Below, piece by piece: positions 43,923-58,700 of a stretch of 64,000 nucleotides of DNA. This DNA is from Nymphaea colorata (lineage: Eukaryota > Streptophyta > Magnoliopsida > Nymphaeales > Nymphaeaceae). The notes below the pieces were generated by a model. That model searched no databases. It saw only the letters and a list, made by a program, of their open reading frames with translations, and had not been told where the DNA came from. The stretch spans positions 16,795,035-16,859,034 of the forward strand of contig NC_045149.1 in assembly GCF_008831285.2 (NCBI RefSeq). The letters are read 5' to 3'. Made by a program: the position numbers and the translations under genes. Positions within the stretch are counted from its first letter, which is position 1. The number at the start of each line of letters is the position of its first letter.

Positions 43923-46543
43923 GTTGGTCGTTTTCGTTGAATCTGTTGGTTCTGTTTTTTTTTTCTTTCCAGAATTAGGTTTCCATTCCTTGCTCCTTTT
44001 TTTTTCTTTTGGGTCATCACATCACAACCATTAGTCACACATTTGACTCTAAACTGGCGCGTCCCACATTATGATGTTTCGTATTGCTGTGAATTGCTGA
44101 GACGCCGATGACACGCCCTTGTTTTATTATTTTATAGATCATGGCCCATGTCATGCTGCTTTACGGTTGTATATTCTTCCGCTTTCTTGTTGATTTCAAT
44201 TATCTTGAATATAATATGGTACCACCGTATTTGTAATCTTAGACTGTTTTCTTGGTGCCATAGAAACATCATAGTTTTGTTGGCCGTGAGATATTAAAGT
44301 TACACTGCATTAATTATTATTTCAGTTTTTCATATGGTTTCATGAGTGCCTTTTCGTGCCGTTTCTTGTCCAGCTTGTTCTCAGGTAGATGAATATGCTA
44401 GTCCTGCATATAAGAACGAAGAGGTGGTGTAGGGTATCCGTCACTGTTGCTGTGCAATCTGCACTTTGAAGATTGAAGCTTCTTACCCATAGTACAATTA
44501 CCTTAGTTCTAGGAGCACATTGACAGATTCGTGTAATGTGTGCACGGCACACACATCCATGCCCACACTTATTCATATGACGTAGAATTTGGTTGATGTT
44601 GTGTGATTAGCTTTACCTATTTTTGGTGGTTTGATTGTTTATTTCATGTTCATTAGCTTTATTTTGCTTCAAGGGTCAGCATTGTTATTCACGTTCCAAT
44701 TTCAGGTTCACTCATTCTTTTCCTACTTATCGTGATTTATAAGAGATCACTCAAACATTTGCAATTGGGAAGGTATTCAAGTTCTTCTTATATTAAGAAA
44801 TTTGTGCATTCACACAAACGTTCAGATATGCAGGCATGCCATTATCACCAATGTCGTCGTCAACACATCCTTGGAGAAGTTATTCTTGGAATTCATTTTC
44901 CAGAAATGGCTCTTTTTGGTAGAATCATGTAAAAAATTTTGGAAAGTATTAAAAATAAGTAAATAACAAGATAGAACTGTTTGAAAAACATGGGATAATA
45001 CGTGTGTTGGTGCTTTTGCTGCCAAAACCAAAGGATAATTTATGTTTTAACTTGTAAAAAGCTATTGTAAAAATAAATTCACATAAATATCATGTTTGTA
45101 TTATAGATCACAATATTTTTCAAAATATCATGTCGCTGTGATACTCAGAACATGGATGGGGTGTTTTCAGATCCCATATTGATTATATGGCACATATACA
45201 CACAGAAGCACATAATGGTGCATATACACACATAATCACACAAATAATGGTGCATATTGCATATATCTTCATGTACTTTACACAGCTGGTGCTAGTTGTA
45301 TTTGTACGCCTTTTTTCTTGTTGTTAACTGCTAAAGTTTTACTTCCATCCTATATGATGTCAGTATTCTTTTCTGAATGCAAATATGATGTCACTATCCT
45401 TCTTGTGGGTCATTGACAGCTTGCTTTCTACCTTATGTATTTGAGCACTACACATGCGCAAAGTAGAACAAGGGTTATCATTGTAGGCTTCTTGGTGGCC
45501 CATTAAAAATAAAATCCTTCATTTCTTCCTCTTCAAATACTTCTATATAATTAATTATATATTTTAATTTGGTCACAACCACATCATGATACTATGTTAT
45601 ATTATTTACCTGCTTCCTGGGAACTCGTGTACTCCTAAGAGAATTTCATATATTCTTCATCAATTATATAGTTAGTTGCCATAATGTGCAACATATTTGT
45701 ACATTGGTGCCTCAACTGTTAGGTTTCTAGCTTCTGTTCTTCTCAGTTACATAAGCTCCATCTATTGCGCTAACTTAATACAATATCTTACATTGAGCTT
45801 CTCAATACTATATGAAGATATAATATTAACACTTCCCAACCCAAGTGATTTCATACAGCCATTATTGCATCAGTTATACGACACCATATCAGAAGTTTCT
45901 GAAATTCAGATTGGAATTATGTTCTCTGATTTGTAGCATGATTGTGCTGGCATGTGAATGCCTACTTGTTTTAAGTTTACTGCTATATGTCACTTGGTTC
46001 ATTTCTAAAGAGACTGCTGCTTCCTTAGTTGTAAGATACACACACTTACAAGATAATGGCTCGTTTTGTTTGAGATGTATCTTCTTACCAGGATTTTATT
46101 CAAATTGACAGTTCAAGTACCCCGTTGAGATTGGCATAGATGCTGCACCACGACCATCTGACTCTGAAATGACAGACTACTTTATACTGCTTATGCCTTT
46201 GAAATTTAAACAGATTTTCGACAGGACATCCTTTAACAGATATTTTTTCTTCTTATTTTGTCCCCAAAAATTAATATAAGGATGTCAACATTGACTTTAG
46301 AGTGGAACTTATGCTGCCTAGCTTCTTCATGCTTATTCCAAGAGCTAGCTATATTTGCTGGCACGACACAAATGTTTCATTATAAAATCTGTTATTTCAC
46401 ATCAAAGCTTCTCATGATTAAAAAATTTTACCCATTTTGAAGTCTTTGCTGTAACTATTCCGAGACTTGCAACTCCATCAACATATAACATTTAGGGATG
46501 CATTGTCTGCATAAAGATTTGTTTTCATGCAGTGACAATCTAG

Positions 46544-46586
<43 letters not shown>

Positions 46587-47030
46587 CATGGTGTAGTTGT
46601 TTTCCTTGTTCTTGAAAGTATTTGTTTAATCATGTGAATTTGACGTGTATGTGTAATGTCTAGTTAGTTTACTTTTTGTTTTCTTGTTTCAAACTATTGA
46701 CACAAGCTAAACTTTAGGTATAAATTCTATAGGAAAATAAGTTATCGCATGTTTATGTAAATTTCTATTCAAGGAGAGAAATGTACTCCCTGTCACAACA
46801 CAAAACTTGGTAAATGGTTGGAAGAGGTAAATGCTCATTAGGGAGATAAACATGAGAACTCATGCTGGAAAATGAATAATTGAAAGTACAAAAAAAAGTC
46901 TTCAAGAGGGGATCAATCTCCTATATATATATAAGAGACCTTAAGTGGTAGTTGTTGGAAGTTATCCAACAGCTACTTGATTTTTGTAAAAAAAAAAAAT
47001 AATAAATTCAAAAAATAGAAGTAGAAAATA
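43923..47030 (+). other. Region between cohesin exon 1 and satellite array; no exon found
   Basis: AT-rich DNA of intron-like composition. It includes a short duplication of CACATAATGGTGCATATACACA (about 45195-45255) and the AT tract at 46544-46585. No coding segment or LTR is recognised. Confidence 0.6.
46544..46585. repeat. (AT)n microsatellite, about 42 bp
   Basis: Uninterrupted AT dinucleotide run about 460 bp before the satellite edge. Confidence 0.95.
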
Positions 47031-49149
47031 CAAAAAATATTTACACGTAAACCGGATCAGATTAGATCTCTGTTCCAAATTATAGATTTTAAAGTTGAGT
47101 TCAACATCCTATTTATGTGAGGTCATCAACATTTTGTCTTGATCAGATTGGACCCGGATCCTCACCTTCTATTCAATATCTTAATTTCAACACCTAAAAC
47201 TGATGAGGTCAGACATCTGATCCAAACCCAAAAGCCAAATCCAACATCTCATAGATTAGACCTTTGGTCTAGAACAGAGATATCAAATTCAAATCCAACA
47301 TCTCATTCTAGTCTCATTGTTTAAATTCAACATCCTATCTAGGTCGGAAGAAACATCAGATCAACATATAAACCAGATCAAATTAAACCTTCGCTTCTGA
47401 CCCTATATCCAAAATCCAAATTCAACACCTAAAGTCGATAGACCTCTGATCTAAACCATAGTTCTAAAATTCAAATAGAAAATCTGAATTAGATTAGATT
47501 AGACATTTGATCTAGACACGAGATCCAAATTCAAATGCAATGCCTGAATAGGGTGAGATTAGACCTCCTCATCCATATATTTGGTATAATATTCAAATTC
47601 AACGTCTAAACCACATCAGATGAGACCCTTTATCTACATCACAAGATCAAAATCCAGGTTCTACCTCTAAAGCGAATTTGTATTGGGATCTAATCTAAAC
47701 CATAAGTTCTAAACCCAAATTCAACACTTCAACTAGATCAAATTAGACCTCTGATCCAAATTCGACATTTTAAATCCGAGTTCAACGTCGGGTTATTTAT
47801 GATCAACATTTTGGTTGGATCGGATTAGACCCCTGATCCTCGCCCTCTAACCAGAATCCAAATTCATCAAGTAAAGCTGATGAGATGAGACATTATTCAA
47901 CATCTGTATCAAATTTGTTTAGACATTTGTTCTAGAACATGGATCTCATATTCAAATGCAACATCTAAATAGGGTGAGATTAGACCTCCTCATCCATATC
48001 CTTGTTGTAGTGTTCTAATTCAACATCTAAACTCGATCAGATGAGACCTCTGAACTACATCACAAGATTAAAATCCAAGTTCTACATCTAAAGCGGATTT
48101 GTTTTGGGATCTAATCAAAACTATAGGTTCTAAACCCAAATTCAACACTTAAACTAGATCAGATTAGACCTCTGATCTAAATTCTAGAATTTAAATCCGA
48201 GTTCAACATTGTATTCGGGTTACTTATGATCAACATTTTGGTCGGATCGGATTAGACCCCTGATCCTCGCCCTCCAACCATAATCCAAATTCATCAAGTA
48301 AAGCCGATAAGATGAGACATTATCCAACATATGTATAAAATTTGATGAGACGTTTGTTTTAGAACAGAGATCTCAAGTCCAAACGCAACCTCTAAATAGG
48401 GTGAGATTAGACATCCTCATCCATATCCTTCGTCTAATGTTCTCATTCAACATCTAAACCAGATCATATGAGACCTCTGATCTACATCACAAGATTAAAA
48501 TCCAAGTTCTTCCTTTAAAGCGGATTTGTTTTGGGTTTTAATTGAAACTATACGTTTTAAACCCAAATTCAACAATTAAACCATATCATATTAGACTTGT
48601 GATCCAAATTCGAGATTTTAAATCCGAGTTCAATATCGTATTCGGGTTACTTATAATCAACATTTTGGCTGGAACGGATTAAACCCCTGATCCTCACCCT
48701 CTAACCAAAATCCAAATTCCTCAAGTAAAGCTGATGTGATGGGACATAACATCTGTATCAGCTTTGTTTAGAACAGGGATCTCAAATTCAAATGCAACCT
48801 CTAAATAGGGAGGGATTAGGCCTCCTGATCCATATCCTTGGTGTAATGTTCTAATTCAACATCTAAACCAAATTAGACGAGACCTCTCATCTACATAACA
48901 AGATTAAAATCCAAGTTCTACCTCTAAAGTTGATCTGTTTTGGGATCTAATCTAAACTATAGGTTCTAAACCCAAAATTCAACACTTAAACCGGATTAGG
49001 TTAGACCTCTGATCCAAATTTGAGATTTTAAATACAAATTCAACATCGTATTCGGGTTTCTTATGATTATGATTTTGGCTGGATCAGATTAGACCCCTGA
49101 TCCTCGCTTTCAAACCAGAATCCAAATTCATCAAGTAAAGTTGATCAGA

Positions 49150-50030
49150 ATCCAAATCCAAATTTGTTTAGACATTTGTTCTAGAATGGGGATCTCAAAT
49201 TGGAATTCAACGTCCAAAGAGGGTGAGATTAGACCTACTCTTCTATATCCTTGTTGTAATGTTCTAATTCAATATCTAAACTCGATCAAATGAGACCTCT
49301 AAACTACATCACAAGATTAAAACCCAAGTTCTACATCTAAAGCGGATTTGTTTTGGGATCCAATCAAAACTATAGGTTCTAAACCCAAATTCAACACTTA
49401 AACTAAATGAGATTAGACCTCTGATCTAAATTCTAGATTTTAAATCCGAGATCAACATTGTATTCGGTTTACTTATGATCAACATTTTGGCTGGATCGGA
49501 TTAGACCCTTGATCCTCGCCCTCTTACCATAATCCAAATTCATCAAGTAAAGCCGATGAGATGAGACATTATCCAACATATGTATCAAATTTGATGAGAC
49601 GTTTGTTTTAGAACAAGGATCTCAAGTTCAAACTCAACCTCTAAATAGGGTGAGATTAGACCTCCTCATCCATATCCTTGGTGTAATGTTCTCATTCAAC
49701 ATCTAAATCAGAGCATATGAGACCTCTGATCTACATCACATGATTAAAATCCAAGTTCTTCTTTTAAAGCGGATTTGTTTTGGGATTTAGTTGAAACTAT
49801 ACATTTTAAACCCAAATTCAACAATTAAACCGGATTAGATTAGACCTCTGATCCAAATTCGAGATTTTAAATCCGAGTTCAGCATCGTATTCAGGTTACT
49901 TATAATCAACATTTTGGCTGGAACAGATTAAACCCCTGATCCTAGCCCTCTAACCAGAATCCAAATTCATCAAGTAAAGCCGATGGGATGGGACATAACA
50001 TCTGTATCAGATTTGTTTAGAACATGGATC
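49150..50030. repeat. Segment duplicated 2117 bp further on (51267-52147)
   Basis: Diagnostic variants such as AATTCAACGTCCAAAGAG (49204 and 51321) and CTCAAGTTCAAACTCAACC (49621 and 51738) recur at a constant offset of 2117, which is five monomers. The two copies are nearly identical over about 880 bp. Confidence 0.85.
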
Positions 50031-52186
50031 TCAAATTGAAATGCAACCTCTAAATAGGGTGTCATTAGACCTCCTCATCCATATCCTTGGTGTATTTTTC
50101 TAATTCAACATCTTAACCAAATTAGATGAAACCTCTCATCTACATCACAAGATTAAAATCCAAGTTCTACCTCTAAAGTTGATTTGTTTTGGGATCTAAT
50201 CTAAACTAAGGGTTCTAAACCCAAAATTCAACACTTAAGCCGGATTAGGTTAGACCTCTGATCCAAATTTAAGATTTTAAATATGAGTTCAACATCGTAT
50301 TCGGGTTTCTTATGATTAAGATTTTGGCTGGATCAGATTATACCCCTGATCCTTGCTTTCTAACCAGAATCCAATTTCATCAAGTAAAGCTGATGAGGGA
50401 CATTATGATACATCTGTATCTGATTTGGTTAGACCTTTGTTCTATAATAGGGATCTCAACATCAAATGCATCCTCTAAATAGGGTGAGATTTGACCTCCT
50501 CATCCATATCCTTGGTGTAGTGTTCTCATTCAACATCTAAACCAGATCAGAAGAGACCTCTTATCTACATCACAATATTAAAATCAAAATTTTACCTCTA
50601 AAGTGGATTTGTTTTGGGATCTAATCTAAACTATGGGCTCTAAACCCAAATTCAAGACTTAAATCGGATCAGATTAAGGCCTCTGATCCAAATTCGAGAT
50701 TTTAAATATGAGTTCAACATTGTATTCATGTCACTTTTGATCAACATTTTGGCTGGATCGGATTAGACACCTAATCCTCGCCCTGTAACCAAAATCCAAA
50801 TTCATCTGGGAAATCCAATGAGAAGACACATTATCCAACATCTGTATTAGATTTTATTAGACCTTTGTTCTAGAACATGGATCTCAAATTAAAATGCAAC
50901 GTCCAAATAAGGTGAAATTAGACTTCCACATCCACATCCTTGGTGTAATGTTCTAAATCAACATTTAAACCGGATCAGATGAGACCACTGATCTGCATAA
51001 TAATATTAAAATCGAAGTTCTACCTCTAAAATTGATATGTTTTTGGATCTAATCTATACTATAGGTTCTAAACCCCAAATTCAACACTTAAACAGGATCA
51101 GATTAGATCTCTGATCCAAATTCGAGATTTTAAATACGAGTTCAACATCGTCTTCGGGTTACTTATGATCAACATTTTGGCTGGATCCGATTAGACCTTT
51201 GATTCTCGCCCTCTATCCAGAATCCAAATTCATCCAGTAAAGCTTATGAGATGAGACATTATTCAACATCTGTGTCAAATTTGTTTAGACATTTGTTCTA
51301 GAATGGGGATCTCAAATTGGAATTCAACGTCCAAAGAGGGTGAGATTAGACCTACTCTTCCATATCCTTGTTGTAATGTTCTAATTCAACATCTAAACTC
51401 GATCAAATGAGACCTCTAAACTACATCACAAGATTAAAACCCAAGTTCTACATCTAAAGCGGATTTGTTTTGGGATCCAATCAAAACTATAGGTTCTAAA
51501 CCCAAATTCAACACTTAAACTAAATGAGATTAGACCTCTGATCTAAATTCTAGATTTTAAATCTGAGATCAACATTGTATTCGGTTTACTTATGATCAAC
51601 ATTTTGGCTGGATCGGATTAGACCCTTGATCCTCGCCCTCTTACCATAATCCAAATTCATCAAGTAAAGCCGATGAGATGAGACATTATCCAACATATGT
51701 ATCAAATTTGATGAGACATTTGTTTTAGAACAAGGATCTCAAGTTCAAACTCAACCTCTAAATAGGGTGAGATTAGACCTCCTCATCCATATCCTTGGTG
51801 TAATGTTCTCATTCAACATCTAAATCAGAGCATATGAGACCTCTGATCTACATCACATGATTAAAATCCAAGTTCTTCTTTTAAAGCGGATTTGTTTTGG
51901 GATTTAGTTGAAACTATACATTTTAAACCCAAATTCAACAATTAAACCGGATTAGATTAGACCTCTGATCCAAATTCGAGATTTTAAATCCGAGTTCAGC
52001 ATCGTATTCAGGTTACTTATAATCAACATTTTGGCTGGAACGGATTAAACCCCTGATCCTCGCCCTCTAACCAGAATCCAAATTCATCAAGTAAAGCCGA
52101 TGAGATGGGACATAACATCTGTACCAGATTTGTTTAGAACAGGGATCTCAAATTCAAATGCAGCCTCTAAATACGGTGAGATTAGA

Positions 52187-52311
52187 TCCAGCCTTTACCA
52201 AATTCAACTTGGTTGGATTTTGTCTACTTGGATTCAGACTGGAACCTTATTCTTTTAAATCAAATTTGGTTCACACTAGCATACGATCCAATATTTATAT
52301 GTAATTGGATC
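52187..52311. other. Non-satellite 125-bp insert within the array
   Basis: The monomer breaks after GGTGAGATTAGA and resumes at GTTCTAATTCAACATG. In between is unrelated sequence starting TCCAGCCTTTACC and ending TAATTGGATC, replacing about 28 bp of the monomer. No TSD or TIR identifies the mechanism. Confidence 0.7.
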
Positions 52312-55300
52312 GTTCTAATTCAACATGTAAACCAAATTAGATGAGACCTTTCATCTACATCACAAAATTAAAATCCAAGTTCTTCCTCTAAAGTTGATCT
52401 GTTTTGGGATTTAATCTAAACTATAGGTTCTAAACCCAAAATTCAGCACTTAAACCGGATTAGTTTAGACGTCTGATCCAAATTTGAGATTTTAAATACG
52501 AGTTCAACATCGTATTCGGGTTTCTTATGATTAAGATTTTGGCTGGATCAGATTATACCCCTGAACCTCGCTTTCTAACCAGAATCTCATGAGGGACATT
52601 ATGCAACATCTGTACCTGATTTGGTTAGGCCTTTGTTCTATAATAGGGATCTCAACATCAAATGCAACATCTAAATAGGGTGAGATTTGACCTCCTCATC
52701 CATATCCTTGGTGTAGTGTTCTCATTCAACATCTAAACCAGATCAGATGAGACCTCTGATCTACATCACAATATTAAAATCGAAATTTTACCTCTAAAGT
52801 GGATTTGTTCTGTGATCTAATCTAAACTATGGGCTCTAAACCCAAATTCAAGACTTAAATCGGATCAAATTAGGCCTCTGATCCAAATTTGAGATTTTAA
52901 ATATTAGTTCAACATTGTATTCGTGTCTCTTATGATCAACATTTTGGCTGGATCGGATTAGACACCTAATCCTCGCCCTCTAACCAAAATCCAAATTCAT
53001 CAGGGACATCCAATGGGAAGACATGTTATCCAACATCTGTATTAGATTTTGTTAGACCTTTGTTCTAGAACATGGATCTCAAATTAAAATGCAGCGTCCA
53101 AATAAGGTGAAATTAGACTTCCTCATCCACATCATTGGTGTAATGTTCTAATTCAACATTTAAACCAGATCAGATGAGACCTCTGATCTACATAACAATA
53201 TTAAAACCGTTGTTCTACCTCTAAAGTTGATTTGTTTTGGGATCTAATCTATACTATAGGTTCTAAACCCCAAATTCAACACTTAAACAAGATCAGATTA
53301 GACCTCTGATCCAAATTCGAGATTTTAAATACGAGTTCAACATCGTCTTCGGGTTACTTATGATCAACATTTTGGCTGGATCAGATTAGACCTTTGATCC
53401 TCGCCCTCTCCCCAGAATCCAAATTCATCAAGTAAAGCTGATGAGATGAGACATTATTCAACATCTGTATCAAATTTGTTTAGACATTTGTTCTAGAATG
53501 GGGATCTCAAATTGGAATGCAACGTCCAAAGCGGGTGAGATTAGACCTCCTCATCCATATCCTTGTTGTAATGTTCTAATTCAACATCTAAACTCGATCA
53601 AATGAGACCTCTAAACTACATCACAAGATTAAAACCCAAGTTCTACATCTAAAGCGGATTTGTTTTGGGATCCAATCAAAACTATAGGTTCTAAACCCAA
53701 ATTCAACACTTAAACTAGATCAGATTAGACCTTTGATATAATTCTAGATTTTAAATCCGAGTTCAACATTGTATTCGGGTTACTTATGATCAACATTTTG
53801 GCTGGATTGGATTAGACCCCTGATCCTCGCCCTCCATCCATAGTCCAAATTCATCAAGTAAAGCCGATGAGATGAGACATTATCCAACATATGTATCAAA
53901 TTTGATGAGACGTTTGTTTTAGAACAGGGATCTCAAGTTCGAACGCAACCACTAAATAGGGTGAGATTAGACCTCCTCATCCATATCCTTGGTGTAATGT
54001 TCTCATTCAACATCTAAATCAGATCATATGAGACCTCTGATCTACATCACAAGATTAAAATCCACGTTCTTCCTTTAAAGCAGATTTGTTTTGGGATTTA
54101 ATTGAAACTATACGTTTTAAACCCAAATTCAACAATTAAACCGGATTAGATTAGACCTCTGATCCAAATTCGAGATTTTAATTCCGAGTTCAGCATTGTA
54201 TTCGGGTTGCTTATAATCAATGTTTTGGCTAGAACTGATTAAACCCTTGATCCTCGCCTTCTAACCAGAATCCAAATTCATCAAGTAAAGCCGATGAGAT
54301 GGGACATAACATCTGTATCAGATTTGTTTAGAACAGGGATCTCAAATTCAAATGCAACCTCTAAATAGGGTGAGATTAGACCTTCTCATCCATATCCTTG
54401 GTGTATTGTTCTAATTCAACATCTAAACCAAATTAGATGAGACCTCTCATCTACATCACAAGATTAAAATCCAAGTTCTACCTCTAAAGTTGATTTGTTT
54501 TGGGATCTAATCTAAACTATAGGTTCTAAACCCAAAATTCAACACTTAAGCCGGATTAGGTTAGACCTCTGATCCAAATTTGAGATTTTAAATACGGGTT
54601 CAACATCGTATTCGGGTTTCTTATGATTAAGATTTTGGCTGGATCAGATTATACCCCTGATCGTCGCTTTCTAACCAGAATCCAAATTCATCAAGTAAAG
54701 CTGATAAGAGACATTATGCAACATCTGTATCTGATTTGGTTAGACCTTTGTTCTATAATAGGGATCTCAACATCAAATGCAACCTCTAAATAGGGTGAGA
54801 TTTGACCTCCTCATCCATATCCTTGGTGTAGTGTTCCCATTCAACATCTAAACCAGATCAGATGAGACCTCTGATCTACATCACAAGATTAAAATCCAAG
54901 TTCTTCCTTTAAAGCGGATTTGTTTTGGGATTTAATTGAAACTATACGTTTTAAACCCAAATTCAACAGTTAAACCGAATAAGATTAGATCTCTAATCCA
55001 AATTCGTGATTTTAAATCCGAGTTCAACATCGTATTCGGGTTTATTATAATCAACATTTTGGCTGGAACGGATTAAACCCCTGATCATCTTCCTGTAACC
55101 AGAATCCAAATTCATCAAGTAAAGCCGATGAGATGGGACATAACATCTGTATCAGATTTGTTTAGAACAGGGATCTCAAATTCAAATGCAACCTCTAAAT
55201 AGGGTGAGATTAGACCTCCTCATCCGTATCCTTGGTGTATTGTTCTAATTCATCATCTAAACCAAATTAGATGAGACATCTCATCTACATCACAAGATTA

Positions 55301-55709
55301 AAATCCAAGTTCTACCTCTAAAGTTGATTTGTTTTGGGATCTAATCTAAACTATAGGTTCTAAAATGAAAACTCAACACTTAAGCCGGATTAGGTTAGAC
55401 CTCTGATCCAAATTTGAGATTTTAAATATGAGTTCAACATCGTATTCGGGTTTCTTATGATTAAGATTTTGGCTGGATCAGATTATACCCCTGATCCTCG
55501 CTTTCTAACCAGAATCCAAATTCATCAAGTAAAGCTGATGAGGGACATTATGCAACATCTGTATCTGATTTGGTTAGACCTTTGTTCTATAATAGGGATC
55601 TCAACATCAAATGCAACCTCTAAATAGGGTGAGATTTGACCTCCTCATCCATATCCTTGGTGTAGTGTTCTCATTCAACATCTAAACCAGATCAGATGAG
55701 ACCTCTGAT

Positions 55710-58700
55710 CTACATCTAAAGCGGATTTGTTTTGGGATCCAATCAAAACTATAGGTTCTAAACCCAAATTCAACACTTAAACTAGATCAGATTAGACCTT
55801 TGATATAATTCTAGATTTTAAATCCGAGTTCAACATTGTATTCGGGTTACTTATGATCAACATTTTGGTTGGATCGGATTAGACCCCTGATCCTCGCCCT
55901 CCATCCATAGTCCAAATTCATCAAGTAAAGCCGATGAGATGAGACATTATCCAACATATGTATCAAATTTGATGAGACGTTTGTTTTAGAACAGGGATCT
56001 CAAGTTCAAACGCAACCTCTAAATAGGTTGAGATTAGACCTCCTCATCCATATCCTTGGTGTAATGTTCTCATTCAACATCTAAATCAGATCATACGAGA
56101 CCTCTGATCTACATCACAAGATTAAAATCCAAGTTCTTCCTTTAAAGGGGATTTGTTTTGGGATTTAATTGAAACTATACGTTTTAAACCCAAATTCAAC
56201 AGTTAAACCGAATAAGATTAGATCTCTGATCCAAATTCGTGATTTTAAATCCGAGTTCAACATCTTATTCGGGTTACTTATGATCAACATTTTGGCTGGA
56301 ACAGATTAGACCCTTGATCATCACCCTCTAACCAGAATCCAAATTCATCAAGTTATGCCGATGAGATGGGACATAACATCTGTATCAGATTTGTTTAGAA
56401 CAGGGATCTCAAATTCAAATGCAACCTCTAAATAGGGTGAGATTAGACCTCCTCATCCATATCCTTGGTGTATTGTTCTAATTCATCATCTAAACCAAAT
56501 TAGATGAGACATCTCATCTACATCACAAGATTAAAATCCAAGTTCTACCTCTAAAGTTGATTTGTTTTGGGATCTAATCTAAACTATAGGTTCTAAAATG
56601 AAAACTCAACACTTAAGCCGGATTAGGATAGACCTCTGATCCAAATTTGGGATTTTAAATATGAGTTCAACATCGTATTCGGGTTTCTTATGATTGAGAT
56701 TTTGGCTGGATCAGATTATACCCCTGATCCTCGCTTTCTAACCAGAATCCAAATTCATCAAGTAAAGCTGATGAGGGACATTATGCAACATCTGTATCTG
56801 ATTTGGTTAGACCTTTGTTCTATAATAGGGATCTCAAATTCAAATGCAACCTCTAAATAGGGTGAGATTAGACCTTCTCATCCATATCCTTGGTGTATTG
56901 TTCTAATTCAACATCTAAACCAAATTAGATGAGACCTATCATCTACATCACAAGATTAAAATCCAAGTTCTACCTCTAAAGTTGATTTGTTTTGGGATCT
57001 AATCTAAACTATAGGTTCTAAACCCAAAATTCAACACTTAAGCCAGATTAGGTTAGACCTCTGATCCAAATTTGAGATTTTAAATACGGGTTCAACATCG
57101 TATTCGGGTTTCTTATGATTAAGATTTTGGCTGGATCAGATTATACCCCTGATCCTCGCTTTCTAACCAGAATCCAAATTCATCAAGTAAAGCTGATGAG
57201 GGACATTATGCAACATCTGTATCTGATTTGGTTAGAGCTTTGTTCTATAATAGGGATCTCAACATCAAATGCAACCTCTAAATAGGGTGAGATTTGACCT
57301 CCTCATCCATATCCTTGGTGTAGTGTTCTCATTCAACATCTAAACCAGATCAGATGAGACCTCTGATCTACATCTAAAGCGGATTTGTTTTGGGATCCAA
57401 TCAAAACTATAGGTTCTAAACCCAAATTCAACACTTAAACTAGATCAGATTAGACCTTTGATATAATTCTAGATTTTAAATCCGAGTTCAACATTGTATT
57501 CGGGTTACTTATGATCAACATTTTGGCTGGATCGGATTAGACCCCTGATCCTCGCCCTCCATCCATAGTCCAAATTCATCAAGTAAAGCCGATGAGATGA
57601 GACATTATCCAACATATGTATCAAATTTGATGAGACGTTTGTTTTAGAACAGGGATCTCAAGTTCAAACGCAACCTCTAAATAGGTTGAGATTAGACCTC
57701 CTCATCCATATCCTTGGTGTAATGTTCTCATTCAACATCTAAATCAGATCATACGAGACCTTTGATCTACATCACAAGATTAAAATCCAAGTTCTTCCTT
57801 TAAAGGGGATTTGTTTTGGGATTTAATTGAAACTATACGTTTTAAACCCAAATTCAACAGTTAAACCGAATAAGATTAGATCTCTGATCCAAATTCGTGA
57901 TTTTAAATCCGAGTTCAACATCTTATTCGGGTTACTTATGATCAACATTTTGGCTGGAACAGATTAGACCCTTGATCATCACCCTCTAACCAGAATCCAA
58001 ATTCATCAAGTTATGCCGATGAGATGGGACATAACATCTGTATCAGATTTGTTTAGAACAGGGATCTCAACATCAAATGCAACCTCTAAATAGGGTGAGA
58101 TTTGACCTCCTCATCCATATCCTTGGTGTATTGTTCTAATTCATCATCTAAACCAAATTAGATGAGACATCTCATCTACATCACAAGATTAAAATCCAAG
58201 TTCTACCTCTAAAGTTGATTTGTTTTGGGATCTAATCTAAACTATAGGTTCTAAAATGAAAACTCAACACTTAAGCCGGATTAGGTTAGACCTCTGATCC
58301 AAATTTGAGATTTTAAATATGAGTTCAACATCGTATTCGGGTTTCTTATGATTAAGATTTTGGCTGGATCAGATTATACCCCTGATCCTCGCTTTCTAAC
58401 CAGAATCCAAATTCATCAAGTAAAGCTGATGAGGGACATTATGCAACATCTGTATCTGATTTGGTTAGACCTTTGTTCTATAATAGGGATCTCAACATCA
58501 AATGCAACCTCTAAATAGGGTGAGATTTGACCTCCTCATCCATATCCTTGGTGTAGTGTTCTCATTCAACATCTAAACCAGATCAGATGAGACCTCTGAT
58601 CTACATCTAAAGCGGATTTGTTTTGGGATCCAATCAAAACTATAGGTTCTAAACCCAAATTCAACACTTAAACTAGATCAGATTAGACCTTTGATATAAT

